Positions 7,451-18,562 are shown, counted from the first letter of the stretch. The stretch is DNA of 43,507 nucleotides from an uncultured Veillonellaceae bacterium (GCA_900314825.1 OMWS01000023.1:1-43507); one strand, 5' to 3'. Translations and numbers: made by a program. The notes: generated by a model from the letters alone, not told the origin.

Positions 7451-8008
7451 ATGCTTTGTGATGATTGCGGGAAGAAGGAGGCCGTCGTCCATATCGTGCA
7501 GATCGGCCCGAATGGACGCGTCGAAAAAAATCTCTGCGAAGATTGCGCGCAGAAGTACGGCAGCACGATGCTCGGCGGGAATGCGCAGCCGATGTCCGTC
7601 AACGATTTCCTCAAGGGCGTGTTCAGCACGCCGCCGCGCCAGGCGCGCGAGGAAGCGCCCGCGGGGCCCGAGCTCGTCTGTCCGAACTGCGGCATGAGCT
7701 ACCGCGACTTCCAGCAGACGGGGAAGATCGGCTGCAGCGTCTGCTATGATACATTCCGCGCACAGCTCGAGCCGCTTTTGCGGCGCGTGCATGGGTCGAG
7801 CGTCCACAGCGGCAAGATCCCGCACCGCACGGGCGGCCGCCTCGAGACGAAGCACGAGATCGCCGTGCTGCGCGCGGCGCTCAAAGATGCCGTCGCGAAG
7901 GAAGCGTATGAGCAAGCCGCCGAGTACCGCGACCAGATTCGCGCGCTCGAGCAAAAGCTCGCGCATCAGGAGCTTCAGGAAGGGGAGGAACGTCATGCAG
8001 AAGAGTGA
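7451..8008 (+). CDS. mcsA: McsA, zinc-finger activator of the McsB arginine kinase
   Basis: 185 residues. McsA binds and activates McsB and helps inactivate CtsR under stress. Two zinc-binding CxxC pairs occur at the N-terminus (LCDDC at 2-6 and NLCEDC near 29-32) and two more in the middle (CPNC, CSVC). A UVR motif (about 138-175) is at the C-terminus. ATG 7451 follows GAGGGAGGAAG. The 3' end overlaps mcsB by 14 bases. It is the second gene of the stress operon and the first after repeat B. Confidence 0.93.
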   Translation: MLCDDCGKKEAVVHIVQIGPNGRVEKNLCEDCAQKYGSTMLGGNAQPMSVNDFLKGVFSTPPRQAREEAPAGPELVCPNCGMSYRDFQQTGKIGCSVCYDTFRAQLEPLLRRVHGSSVHSGKIPHRTGGRLETKHEIAVLRAALKDAVAKEAYEQAAEYRDQIRALEQKLAHQELQEGEERHAEE

Positions 8009-9107
8009 GACGCAGGAGAAGGCGGATCTCTTCCGCAGGAATGGCCTGCCGTGGATGACGACGGAGGCGCAGGACAGTGATGTCGTGGTTTCGAGCCGCA
8101 TCCGCCTCGCGCGGAACTATCGCAAGGTGCCATTCCCGAACCGTGCGGACTTCGAGCAGCTCGCGGCCGTCCTGCAGGTGACGGACGGCGTGATCCCTGT
8201 CGTCGAGCAGGCGGCGCACCAGCATCTTTCGCGCTTCACGCTCGACCATCTGACGAAGCTCCAGCGCGATGTGCTGATCGACAAGCGCTTGATCACGAAC
8301 AACTTGGCGAAAAATCCGCAGGACCGCGCGGCGTACATCTCGGACGATGCGAGCATCAGCCTGCTCGTCAATGAGGAAGACCATTTGCGCATCGCCTGTC
8401 GCACGTCGGGCTTGGCGCTCGAAGAAGCGTATGAGACGGCTTCGGCGATCGATGATGCGCTTGAGTCGCGGCTCGACATCGCGTTTGACGAGAAGATGGG
8501 CTACCTCACGAGCTGCCCGACGAATCTCGGCACGGGCCTGCGTGCCAGTGTTGTATTGCACTTGCCGGGCCTTGTTTTCACGCGCAACATGACGAACATC
8601 ATCAACATTTCGCAGCAGCTCGGCCTGACCGTGCGCGGCCTCTACAGCGATGACAACGAGGTCTACGGCAACCTCTTCCGCGTGTCGAATCAGCTTACGC
8701 TCGGTTTCAGCGAGCAGGAGATCATCGACAACCTCAAGAGTGCCGTGACGGAGATCACAGCAAACGAGCGCCGGGCGCGCAAGGCGCTGGCGCTCTATAT
8801 GAAGGAACATCTCGAAGATGACATCTGGCGTGCTTATGGCGTGCTGCGCTATGCGCGTCTCTTGACGGAAAAAGAAGTGCTGGCGCTCTTTTCGAAAGTG
8901 CGGCTCGGCATCGATATGCGCCTTATCGAAGAGGTCTCGGCAGACTGCTTCCCCGATGTGCTCATCGGCAGCCGCGCGAGCTGGCTGCAGAACCGCGCGG
9001 GTACGGAGAATCTGTCGAAGAACGAGCTCGACAAGCTGCGCGCCGAGACGGTGCGCGAAGCGCTCGCGGCGCATCCGGGACGTCGGGCGCGGGCGGCGCT
9101 CAAATAA
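7995..9107 (+). CDS. mcsB: McsB, protein arginine kinase
   Basis: 370 residues, slightly over the usual length of about 350-360. McsB is a phosphagen-kinase-fold enzyme that phosphorylates arginines on proteins and marks them for ClpC-ClpP degradation; it also inactivates CtsR. The phosphagen-kinase nucleotide motif SSRIRLARN is near residue 36, and the family's GTGLRASVVLHLPGL stretch near 180. ATG 7995 follows AGGGGAGGAA within the mcsA end and gives the expected N-terminus, so the longer open frame upstream is not used. It ends 8 bases before clpC. Confidence 0.95.
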   Translation: MQKSETQEKADLFRRNGLPWMTTEAQDSDVVVSSRIRLARNYRKVPFPNRADFEQLAAVLQVTDGVIPVVEQAAHQHLSRFTLDHLTKLQRDVLIDKRLITNNLAKNPQDRAAYISDDASISLLVNEEDHLRIACRTSGLALEEAYETASAIDDALESRLDIAFDEKMGYLTSCPTNLGTGLRASVVLHLPGLVFTRNMTNIINISQQLGLTVRGLYSDDNEVYGNLFRVSNQLTLGFSEQEIIDNLKSAVTEITANERRARKALALYMKEHLEDDIWRAYGVLRYARLLTEKEVLALFSKVRLGIDMRLIEEVSADCFPDVLIGSRASWLQNRAGTENLSKNELDKLRAETVREALAAHPGRRARAALK

Positions 9108-9115
9108 AGGAGAAC

Positions 9116-11665
<2,550 letters not shown>

Positions 11666-11682
11666 CCACCTCGCTCCAAAAG

Positions 11683-11722
11683 GATTTGCCGCAAAGCTCA
11701 AAAACTTTGCGGCAAATCTTTT
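11683..11722 (+). terminator. Intrinsic terminator of the ctsR-clpC operon
   Basis: GATTTGCCGCAAAG (11683-11696) pairs perfectly with its complement at 11705-11718 over an 8-nt loop, followed by TTTTG. Confidence 0.9.
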
Positions 11723-11791
11723 GTGGGCGGTCTGGTGGATTGCGAAGTGGTGCGTGCGGCTCATACGGAGAAGCTTGCCACATTAAAAATA

Positions 11792-11820
11792 TTGCGTTTG
11801 TCCGTACAAATGTGTATACT
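11792..11820 (+). promoter_or_regulatory. Promoter and likely autoregulatory operator of the toxin-antitoxin pair
   Basis: TTGCGT (11792-11797), 17 bp, TATACT (11815-11820). An inverted repeat TTTGT-CCGT-ACAAA (11797-11810) fills the spacer, a natural site for RelB-type autorepression. Confidence 0.65.
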
Positions 11821-11841
11821 AAGAAAAAAGGGGGTCATCGT

Positions 11842-12150
11842 ATGGCAACGAAAACAGCGACGCTCTATGCACGCATGGAGCCGGAGGTCAAAGAAGAAGC
11901 AGAGAACATTCTTTCTGCGCTCGGAATGTCCGCCTCGAATGCTATTACTTTGTTTTATAAGCAGATCATCCTGCATCGTGGCCTGCCGTTTCCTCTCACA
12001 CTGCCGCCAGTCGCCCCTGTTTCCGTCAAAAGCCTCACGGAAGAGGAACTTGACCATGAACTTCAAAAAGGCTTTGATGATATTGCCGCAGGACGCATGA
12101 AGCCAGCACGACAGGTGTTCGCAGAGATTCACAAGGATTACGGATTATGA
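11842..12150 (+). CDS. RelB/DinJ-family antitoxin
   Basis: 102 residues. The N-terminus MATKTATLYARMEPEVKEEAENIL followed by LGMSASNAITLFYKQI is the ribbon-helix-helix dimer and operator-binding domain of DinJ/RelB antitoxins; the C-terminal part should wrap the toxin. The start ATG 11842 follows AAAAAAGGGGG. Its stop overlaps the toxin start by 4 bases (ATGA), the usual coupling. It probably represses its own promoter together with the toxin. The pair lies between two strong terminators (after clpC and before radA), so it is an independent unit. Confidence 0.9.
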   Translation: MATKTATLYARMEPEVKEEAENILSALGMSASNAITLFYKQIILHRGLPFPLTLPPVAPVSVKSLTEEELDHELQKGFDDIAAGRMKPARQVFAEIHKDYGL

Positions 12151-12473
12151 CGACGTACACTATTGAAATCACGGAGCAGGCGGAACAAGACATCCGTTCC
12201 ATTTATTCGTATATCGCCATTGGGCTTCAAGCAACAGAAAATGCGAAAGGCCAAATGGGTCGTATCGAAGCAGCAATTTCATCGCTTGACCAGATGCCAG
12301 AGCGTTATCGTCGTTATGAGAAAGAACCTTGGCGCACGCGCAACCTGCGCGTCATGCCCGTGGATCATTTTGTCGTATTCTACATTCCTGATGAAGAAAC
12401 GATCTCTGTTCGCGTGGTTCGTGTGATGTATGGCGGGCGTGATATCGAGCGGGAATTGGATCGTACGCAGTGA
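12147..12473 (+). CDS. RelE/ParE-superfamily toxin
   Basis: 108 residues, typical for the superfamily. The pattern EITEQAEQDIRSIYSYIA at the N-terminus, the central PERYRRY and the C-terminal strands RNLRVMPVDHFVVFYIPDE and VRVVRVMYGGRDIE match ParE/RelE-type folds. RelE-like members cleave mRNA on the ribosome and ParE-like members poison gyrase; the motif set here (YGGRDIE end) does not decide between them. Translation is coupled to the antitoxin by the ATGA overlap. Confidence 0.87.
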   Translation: MTTYTIEITEQAEQDIRSIYSYIAIGLQATENAKGQMGRIEAAISSLDQMPERYRRYEKEPWRTRNLRVMPVDHFVVFYIPDEETISVRVVRVMYGGRDIERELDRTQ

Positions 12474-12479
12474 TGAAGG

Positions 12480-12519
12480 GGAGGCAGCACATCAAAACGA
12501 TGATGGCTGCCTCCTTTTT
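12480..12519 (+). terminator. Intrinsic terminator after the toxin gene
   Basis: GGAGGCAGC (12480-12488) pairs with GCTGCCTCC (12506-12514), followed by TTTTT. It separates the toxin-antitoxin unit from radA. Confidence 0.85.
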
Positions 12520-12556
12520 GAATGAATGCAAACGTTTATTTGTAAGTGGTGATCAC

Positions 12557-13936
12557 ATGGCGAAAAAAAAGAAGACGCGGTATGTGTGCCAGCAGTGCGG
12601 CTATGATACAGTGCAGTGGCTCGGCAAGTGTCCGGGGTGCGGCGCGTGGAATACAATGGTCGAGGAGGTGCTCCCGGAAGAGCCGAAAGGGCTTGGCGGC
12701 GTGCGGCTTGGATTGAGTGACGCGGAGAAGCCGAAGCCGATCGGCGATGTCGTGACGGAGGACTTGCCGCGCTTTTCGACGGGCTCGCCGGAGCTCGACC
12801 GCGTGCTGGGCGGCGGCGTGATTCCGGGGTCAATGGTGCTCATCGTCGGCGATCCAGGTGTCGGCAAGTCGAGCCTGACGCTCGCAGCGTGCGCAGCTGT
12901 CGCGCGTGCGGGCAAGCGCGTGCTCTATGTGACGGGCGAGGAAAGCACGCGGCAGGTGCGCATGCGCGCGGACCGATTGAACGCGTTGGCAGATACGTTA
13001 TATGTCGTGAGCGAAACGAACCTTGACACGATCAAGACGCATATCGAAAACACGAAGCCGGAGCTCGTCGTCATCGACTCGATCCAGACGATGCTGCGGC
13101 CGGAGATCGCGAGCGCGCCGGGCTCCGTGTCGCAGGTGCGCGAGTGCGCGGCGGAGCTTCTCCGCGTTGCGAAGACGGAAGGCATCGCGGCATTCGTCAT
13201 CGGCCACGTGACGAAGGAAGGCAACCTCGCGGGCCCGCGTGTCCTTGAGCATATCGTCGACACGGTGCTCTACTTCGAAGGCGAGCGCAATGCCGAGTAC
13301 CGCGTGCTGCGCGCCATCAAGAACCGTTTCGGCAGCACGAATGAGCTCGGCCTCTTCGAGATGCGCGACTGCGGCCTCGTCGATGTGCCGGACGCGTCGA
13401 AATTATTTCTCTCGGACCGCGAAGCCGACAGCGGTACGGTCATCGTGCCGACGGTTGAGGGCACGCGGCCGCTCCTCGTCGAAGTGCAGGCGCTCGTCGC
13501 GCCGACGCCATTCGTGCCGCCGCGGCGCACGTCGGATGCCGTGGATATCAAGCGCATTCAATTACTCTTAGCCGTGCTCGAGAAGCGCGTGCATCTGCAG
13601 ATCGGCGCGTGCGATGTCTACGTGAAGGTCGCGGGCGGCATCCACATCGACGAGCCGGCCGCCGACCTCGCACTCTGCGTCGCGATGGCGTCAAGCTTCG
13701 CAAATCGCTTGCTCTTGCCGAAGACGATCGTCTTCGGCGAAGTCGGCCTCTCGGGCGAAGTGCGCGCCGTGTCGCAGGCGGAACTGCGCGTACACGAGGC
13801 GGCGCGGCTCGGCTTCGAGCACGTCGTGCTGCCGCGCAAGAACTACGACCAATTGCAATCGGAAACGCGCGGCATTCATCTTCTTCCCGCAGCAACGCTC
13901 GGCGAAGCGCTGAAAAGTGCGATGCCGCGCGGGTGA
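12557..13936 (+). CDS. radA: RadA/Sms, DNA branch-migration ATPase
   Basis: 459 residues, the normal length. RadA is a hexameric helicase-like protein that helps branch migration in recombination and repair. An N-terminal C4 zinc finger (CQQCGY and CPGCGAW), Walker A GDPGVGKS near 98-105, the diagnostic KNRFGSTNE near 254-262 and a C-terminal Lon-like domain are present. ATG 12557 gives the standard MAKKKK(T) start; longer in-frame starts would place the preceding terminator inside the gene. The upstream ribosome site is weak (AGTGGTGA). No lexA-like regulator is nearby. Confidence 0.95.
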   Translation: MAKKKKTRYVCQQCGYDTVQWLGKCPGCGAWNTMVEEVLPEEPKGLGGVRLGLSDAEKPKPIGDVVTEDLPRFSTGSPELDRVLGGGVIPGSMVLIVGDPGVGKSSLTLAACAAVARAGKRVLYVTGEESTRQVRMRADRLNALADTLYVVSETNLDTIKTHIENTKPELVVIDSIQTMLRPEIASAPGSVSQVRECAAELLRVAKTEGIAAFVIGHVTKEGNLAGPRVLEHIVDTVLYFEGERNAEYRVLRAIKNRFGSTNELGLFEMRDCGLVDVPDASKLFLSDREADSGTVIVPTVEGTRPLLVEVQALVAPTPFVPPRRTSDAVDIKRIQLLLAVLEKRVHLQIGACDVYVKVAGGIHIDEPAADLALCVAMASSFANRLLLPKTIVFGEVGLSGEVRAVSQAELRVHEAARLGFEHVVLPRKNYDQLQSETRGIHLLPAATLGEALKSAMPRG

Positions 13937-13978
13937 ACGGTGAATCGGTAGAGAAATGCTTCGCATACGCGCACGAAA

Positions 13979-14015
13979 CGGCGCGACCGCAGGAGTTTGC
14001 GGTCGCGCCGTTTTT
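13979..14015 (+). terminator. Intrinsic terminator of radA
   Basis: CGGCGCGACCGCA (13979-13991) pairs with its complement (13998-14010) over a 6-nt loop, followed by TTTTTC. The rest of 13937-14117 holds no gene that I can support. Confidence 0.92.
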
Positions 14016-14117
14016 CAATCAGGTGGCAAGCGCTTTGCGGCCATCAGCGGAATTGCCGCCACCAGGAGATTTCAGGGGAGCTTGGAAAAGGAGTCGCTAG
14101 AAAAGTTGTTCCGTTGC

Positions 14118-15140
14118 TCAAGCCGCCTCGTTCGGCTTTTTGTTTTCCTTGAGGTATGCCGCAATGCGGACGTTGACGTTTTCTTGCAAATTGCGGTAGA
14201 AGAAGCGGTAGTCGTAAATGTGATAGACGCCGTCGGCGTAGAGCTTGCCGGGGAAGCGCTGCGGCGAGATGTCCGTGCATTTCAGCGCGCCACGCTCTGT
14301 GTCGATGTATGCGCCCGTGAGCTCCGGATATTCGTCCGCGACCGTGCCATCAGGATTCACAAAGCACGCACCCTTGTTCAGGCTGCGGTCGGCGACCGTG
14401 CCATCCGTGCACCAGTTCAGCGGATTGATGGCGAGCGCATGGATGCCGCGCGGCAGGATCGGCGAGTCCTTGACGCCTTCGGCCTCGCTGTTGAAGGCGA
14501 CGATGACGCCCGTGTCGTCCGCACGCCCGGCGAATCGCAGCTGCGGCAGGCTGCGCATATCTTTTTCCGTGATGACCCATCCGATGGCATAGGCCGCGAT
14601 GAGCTGGCGCGCGATGCGCGGATCGCCCGTGTGCGCCTTCAAAAGGCGCAACACGTGGTCGGCGCCTTGCGAGAAGCCCGCGATGATGAAGGGTCTTCCT
14701 TCATTATAATGTTCCATGTAGTAGTTGAAGGCGCCCTCGATGTCCTCGTGCGCCTCTTCGAGGCATTCATCGCGGAAATCCTTGCTGAAGGAATAGACCT
14801 CGAAGCCGGCCTGGCGGTAGTACGGCGCGAAGAAACGGCTGTGCGCATCGTAAATGCCTTTTTCCATACGGATGACTTTGCGGAGCGCCGCACGTTCCTG
14901 CGTGTTCGAAAGATCGAGGTAGTACGGCTCATAGCGGCCGAGGCAGGCTGTCGGGCTGATGAAGAAGACGTCCGCAGGGGCGTCGCCGTCCGCGGCATCG
15001 GTGTCGGCGAGGAAGGCCCAGTTTTCGGCATTTCTGTAATCGATGGGCTGGCGCGGCGGCTCGGCAAACCAGCTGTGGACGGTCGAGCAGATGCTGCTGG
15101 TAACATGGTGCAAGATATGGAACAAATTGCTCGTTTTCAT
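14118..15140 (-). CDS. DUF3089-family alpha/beta hydrolase
   Basis: 340 residues. The nucleophile elbow GFSQGAD (near residue 155) and the preceding ADVFFISPTA block fit the DUF3089 branch of alpha/beta hydrolases, whose substrates are unknown. The first about 25 residues are only mildly hydrophobic, so export is uncertain. The start is ATG 15140, five bases after AAGGTGA; the in-frame GTG further out overlaps this ribosome site. It is divergent from the aldehyde dehydrogenase gene, sharing a 315-bp control region, but a functional link is not evident. Confidence 0.8.
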   Translation of the reverse strand: MKTSNLFHILHHVTSSICSTVHSWFAEPPRQPIDYRNAENWAFLADTDAADGDAPADVFFISPTACLGRYEPYYLDLSNTQERAALRKVIRMEKGIYDAHSRFFAPYYRQAGFEVYSFSKDFRDECLEEAHEDIEGAFNYYMEHYNEGRPFIIAGFSQGADHVLRLLKAHTGDPRIARQLIAAYAIGWVITEKDMRSLPQLRFAGRADDTGVIVAFNSEAEGVKDSPILPRGIHALAINPLNWCTDGTVADRSLNKGACFVNPDGTVADEYPELTGAYIDTERGALKCTDISPQRFPGKLYADGVYHIYDYRFFYRNLQENVNVRIAAYLKENKKPNEAA

Positions 15141-15240
15141 CGGATTCACCTTCTATTTTGTACGATTCTTCTTGTTTTATGGAATTCGACGGGCGCCTGC
15201 AGGATTCCTTTTTTCGATTGCACATTCTTCGCCGTTTTCC

Positions 15241-15257
15241 TTGTGCAACTTGCACAA
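15241..15257. promoter_or_regulatory. Operator-like perfect inverted repeat
   Basis: TTGTGCAA-C-TTGCACAA is a perfect 17-bp palindrome lying 31 bp before the -35 of the aldehyde dehydrogenase promoter. A further TTGCACA half site is at 15218-15224. It probably binds a dimeric regulator acting on one or both divergent genes; the regulator is not identified. Confidence 0.6.
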
Positions 15258-15288
15258 AGTTTTCGTTTGAAGGTTGTGGATGTTGTCG

Positions 15289-15317
15289 TTGTCCGATGTG
15301 CACCACGATGGTAGAAT
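15289..15317 (+). promoter_or_regulatory. Promoter of the Etf-linked catabolic operon
   Basis: TTGTCC (15289-15294), 17 bp, TAGAAT (15312-15317). The spacer contains GATGTGCACCA (15295-15305), whose complement recurs at 24002-24012 upstream of the transporter promoter. Confidence 0.6.
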
Positions 15318-15365
15318 GGCATTGTCAACAGGAAAAAGACAAAATCGCATAACAGAAGGGCAGCG

Positions 15366-15409
15366 GTGCTCATGCTTTACGGATTCGTCCGCAGCATGAG
15401 CACTTTTTT
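15366..15409 (+). terminator. Leader terminator (attenuator candidate) before the aldehyde dehydrogenase
   Basis: GTGCTCATGC (15366-15375) pairs with GCATGAGCAC (15394-15403). An inner CGGA-TTCG-TCCG stem-loop and six T residues (15404-15409) complete a strong intrinsic terminator. There is no plus-strand gene between radA (terminated at 14015) and this site, so it can only act on the transcript started at about 15324. That means an attenuated leader or a short RNA of about 85 nt. Confidence 0.75.
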
Positions 15410-15455
15410 GTCTGGACTGTTTCATTTCGTGGATTACGAGAAAGGAGTGGCGGAT

Positions 15456-16940
15456 ATGGCAGAAATCGGCCGTATGTATATCGACGGCGTATGGGTGCCG
15501 TCCGGTTCCGGCGCGACGCGCGAGATCATCAATCCGGCAGACCAGTCGGTCATCGGCACGGTCTACGAAGGTGATGCTGCGGATGTCGACAAAGCCGTGG
15601 CGGCGGCGCACAAGGCGTTCGACGATCCAGCATCGCCTTGGAGGAAGATGAAAGCGGGGGAGCGGGCAAGCCTCTTGTTCGCGCTCGCCGATGCGCTCGA
15701 GAGCCGGGCGGCGGAGTTCGCGCATCTCGAAGTCCTCGACAGCGGCAAGCCGCTCCGCGAGGCGGAATGCGACGTCAGCGACGCAGCGAATTGCCTGCGC
15801 TACTACGCAGGCCTCGCGACGAAGCCGACGGGCGTGACGTACGACGTGCCGGAAGATATGCAAGCGCTGACGGTGCGCGAGCCCATCGGCGTCTGCGCGC
15901 AGATCGTCCCATGGAACTATCCGCTCTTGATGGCGATGTGGAAGCTCGCGCCGGCGCTTGCAGCCGGCAACACGGTCGTGTTCAAGCCGGCGGAGATCAC
16001 GCCGATGACGACGATCAAATTCTTCGAGCTCATCGAGGAAGCTGGCTTCCCGAAAGGCGTCGCGAACCTCGTGCTCGGCGCGGGCGCGACGGTCGGCGCC
16101 GCGATGAGCGAGCACCCGGGCGTTGACAAAATCGCGTTCACGGGCGGCACGGTGACGGGCAAGAAAATCCTCGCCGCGTCCGTCGGCAACTTGAAACGCG
16201 TGAGCCTCGAGCTCGGCGGCAAGTCGCCGGACATCGTGTTCGCTGATGCGGATTTCGAGACGGCTGTCGATTACGCGCTGTTCGCGATTTTCGCCGGCCA
16301 AGGACAAATCTGCGCGGCGGGCTCGCGCCTGCTGCTCGAGAAGAGCATCGCACCGAAATTCATCGACCGCCTCGTTGAGCGTGCCAAAAAAATCGTCGTC
16401 GGCCCCGGTCTCGCCGCAGGCACGGAGATGGGCCCGCTCGTCTCGGAGCGCCAGATGGAAAAAGTCCTTCATTATATCGACCTCGGCATCCAGGAGGGCG
16501 CGACGCTCGCCTGCGGCGGTCATCGCATGACGGATGGAGACTTTGCGAAAGGCTTCTTCGTCGAGCCGACGATCTTCACGGACACGACGGAAGACATGAG
16601 CATCGTCAAGGACGAGATCTTCGGCCCCGTGCTCGCGGTGCAGGTCTTCGAGGATGAAGCTGACGCGATCCGCATGGCGAACAACACGCGCTACGGCTTA
16701 GCGGGCGCCTGCTTCACGCAGGACGGCGCGAAGGCGCTCCGCGTCATCAAGGCGCTGCGCGCCGGCATCACGTGGATCAACGGCTACCACTCGACGTACA
16801 ACGAAGCGCCGTGGGGCGGCTACAAAGAGAGCGGCAACGGCGGGCGCGAGCTCGGCACGTACGGCCTCGAAGAGTACACGGAGGTCAAGCAGATCAATAT
16901 CAACACGAACGTCTGCCCGATCGGCTGGTTCGCGAATTGA
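15456..16940 (+). CDS. NAD(P)-dependent aldehyde dehydrogenase, betaine-aldehyde-dehydrogenase-like
   Basis: 494 residues, full length for the ALDH superfamily. It oxidises an aldehyde to a carboxylate using NAD(P)+. The active-site Cys is C286 in GQGQICAAGSR and the general base E252 in LELGGKSP; PWNYPLLMAMWKLAPALAAGN and the C-terminal PWGGYKESGNGGRELG are of the betaine/aminoaldehyde dehydrogenase type. Annotation as BetB would overreach, since substrate specificity in this group is broad and no choline genes are near. The start ATG 15456 follows AAAGGAGTGG. It is first gene of the operon that continues with a FAD oxidase and Etf, so its aldehyde may be an intermediate of the same pathway. 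Confidence 0.9.
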   Translation: MAEIGRMYIDGVWVPSGSGATREIINPADQSVIGTVYEGDAADVDKAVAAAHKAFDDPASPWRKMKAGERASLLFALADALESRAAEFAHLEVLDSGKPLREAECDVSDAANCLRYYAGLATKPTGVTYDVPEDMQALTVREPIGVCAQIVPWNYPLLMAMWKLAPALAAGNTVVFKPAEITPMTTIKFFELIEEAGFPKGVANLVLGAGATVGAAMSEHPGVDKIAFTGGTVTGKKILAASVGNLKRVSLELGGKSPDIVFADADFETAVDYALFAIFAGQGQICAAGSRLLLEKSIAPKFIDRLVERAKKIVVGPGLAAGTEMGPLVSERQMEKVLHYIDLGIQEGATLACGGHRMTDGDFAKGFFVEPTIFTDTTEDMSIVKDEIFGPVLAVQVFEDEADAIRMANNTRYGLAGACFTQDGAKALRVIKALRAGITWINGYHSTYNEAPWGGYKESGNGGRELGTYGLEEYTEVKQININTNVCPIGWFAN

Positions 16941-17035
16941 AAAAATCATCCGGCAAAGGTGGTGAGGCCGATGCAGCAATGCAAAGGTTAAAAATCATCA
17001 GAATACTGTGTAAATAGCAGGAGGAGGAGTGCAGA

Positions 17036-18562
17036 ATGGAAAAAATGGATTTCAGCAAATTCGGCTATGGCAATGTGGCGGATCACATCGCCGAGCTCGA
17101 AGATATCGTAGGCCCCGAAAATGTCATGACGGCCATGCATGACCGCGCGCTGCGCGCAGCATCGTGCGCGCCGTTCCCCATGCAGCGCTGGGAGGATCAC
17201 ATCCCCGATGTCGTCGTCCTGCCGGGCTGCACCGAGGAAGTCGCGGACATCATGAAGCTCGCGAACAAGTACAAGCTGCCGGTCGTCCCGCGCGGTGCCG
17301 GCTGCGGCCTCGCCGATGGCGCGTTCCCGCTCAACAAGGGCATCTGCCTCGACATGAAGCGCATGAACGAGATTCTCGAAGTCGATGACATCAACCGCAC
17401 CGTCACGGTGCAGCCAGGCGTCAACATGCAGGAGCTCAACAAGGTGCTCGACAAGGTCGGCATGTACTACCCGGACGATCCCGCGTCGTACGGCACGGCT
17501 GTCATCGGCGGCCGCATCGGCACGAATGGCTGGAGCGTCGGCGGCGCTGGCTCCGGCCATCCGGCGAACCTCGTCTGCAGCATGGAAGTCGTGCTCCCGA
17601 CGGGCGAAGTGGTCTGGCTCGGCAAGGGCGGCTCGAGGAAGTGCCGCAATTCGTCGGCAGGCTACCGCATGCTCGAGCTATTCTTCGGCCATCAGGGCAC
17701 GCTCGGCGTCGTCACGGAGGCCGTGCTCGACTGCTGTCCGAAGCCCGAAGTCGAGTTCCCGTCGTACTATGGCTTCGCGAGCTACGAAGAAGCGTACAAC
17801 GCGCTTTTTGAGATCGGCATCTCCGGCGTCAAGTGCGCCGTCAACTATATCATGTTCGACGAGGAAAAAATTGATTTCCTCCGCCGCGACGATGAAGCGT
17901 TCATCCCGTTGCCGGAATCCGTCAAGTGCGTCGTCATGGCGACGTTCGCCGGCACGGAAGGCGAAGTCCTCGCTGCCCGCAAGAAGATCCTCGGCATCAT
18001 GAAGAAGATGAAGGGCACGTACCTCGGCGAAGAGCAGGCCTGGGGCGACTGGGCGACGCGCCATGACCGCTACCATCTCGCCGTGCATTGCCGCGACGGG
18101 CAGGGCCAGGTCGTCACGATGTCGTGGCACTGCGAGGACAACTGCATGATCCACAGCGAGCTGCCGGAATTCACGCATGGCCTCCACAAGATCGTCAAGA
18201 AGTACGTCGACAAGTACGACAACATCTTCAACGATGCCGGCTGCTTCATTTACTGCGGCGGCCCGTATCGTACATGGGGCGATTACCTCGCAGAGGTCGA
18301 CGTCTTCATCAATGAGTACGCGATGACGCCGGAGCTCTGGGAAGTCTGGCTCGACATGAAGCGCGAGATCGCGGAGCTCGCCGTCGATCTCGGCGGCTCG
18401 ATCTCCATCTGCCATGGCGCTTGCCGTGAAGGCGATGTCGACGTCCTCATCGAAAAGGAACTTGTCGACGGCCAGTTCGAGATGATGAAGAAGATCAAGA
18501 AGCTCTTTGATCCGAACAACATTATGAACCCGGGCAAATACCGCCTCGACCTCGCCTACTGA
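17036..18562 (+). CDS. GlcD-like FAD-linked dehydrogenase (VAO/PCMH fold)
   Basis: 508 residues. Members oxidise 2-hydroxyacids or related substrates and pass electrons to an acceptor protein. The FAD-binding PCMH domain covers about 50-230 (VVLPGCTEEVADIMKLANKY, PVVPRGAGCGL, VTVQPGVNMQEL, YGTAVIGGRIGTNGWSVGG, GHQGTLGVVTEAVL); the C-terminal FAD-oxidase domain ends in LFDPNNIMNPGKY. Adjacent CCG-type Fe-S and Etf genes indicate that Etf is the electron acceptor, as in Etf-linked lactate dehydrogenases such as LctBCD of Acetobacterium. Which substrate is used is not visible. Start ATG 17036 has a strong AGGAGGAG site. Confidence 0.87.
   Translation: MEKMDFSKFGYGNVADHIAELEDIVGPENVMTAMHDRALRAASCAPFPMQRWEDHIPDVVVLPGCTEEVADIMKLANKYKLPVVPRGAGCGLADGAFPLNKGICLDMKRMNEILEVDDINRTVTVQPGVNMQELNKVLDKVGMYYPDDPASYGTAVIGGRIGTNGWSVGGAGSGHPANLVCSMEVVLPTGEVVWLGKGGSRKCRNSSAGYRMLELFFGHQGTLGVVTEAVLDCCPKPEVEFPSYYGFASYEEAYNALFEIGISGVKCAVNYIMFDEEKIDFLRRDDEAFIPLPESVKCVVMATFAGTEGEVLAARKKILGIMKKMKGTYLGEEQAWGDWATRHDRYHLAVHCRDGQGQVVTMSWHCEDNCMIHSELPEFTHGLHKIVKKYVDKYDNIFNDAGCFIYCGGPYRTWGDYLAEVDVFINEYAMTPELWEVWLDMKREIAELAVDLGGSISICHGACREGDVDVLIEKELVDGQFEMMKKIKKLFDPNNIMNPGKYRLDLAY

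Noticed and set aside
12520..12556. A LexA (SOS) box before radA around CAAACGTTTATTTG.
   Set aside because: It fits neither the Bacillus-type nor the Escherichia-type LexA consensus well.
12470..12556. A longer N-terminus of RadA starting at 12470.
   Set aside because: It would run through the toxin-gene terminator hairpin, and the standard RadA start MAKKK is at 12557.
15456..16940. Choline-to-betaine pathway (betB) assignment for the aldehyde dehydrogenase.
   Set aside because: No choline dehydrogenase, choline transporter or BetI-type gene is nearby; sequence only supports the broader family.
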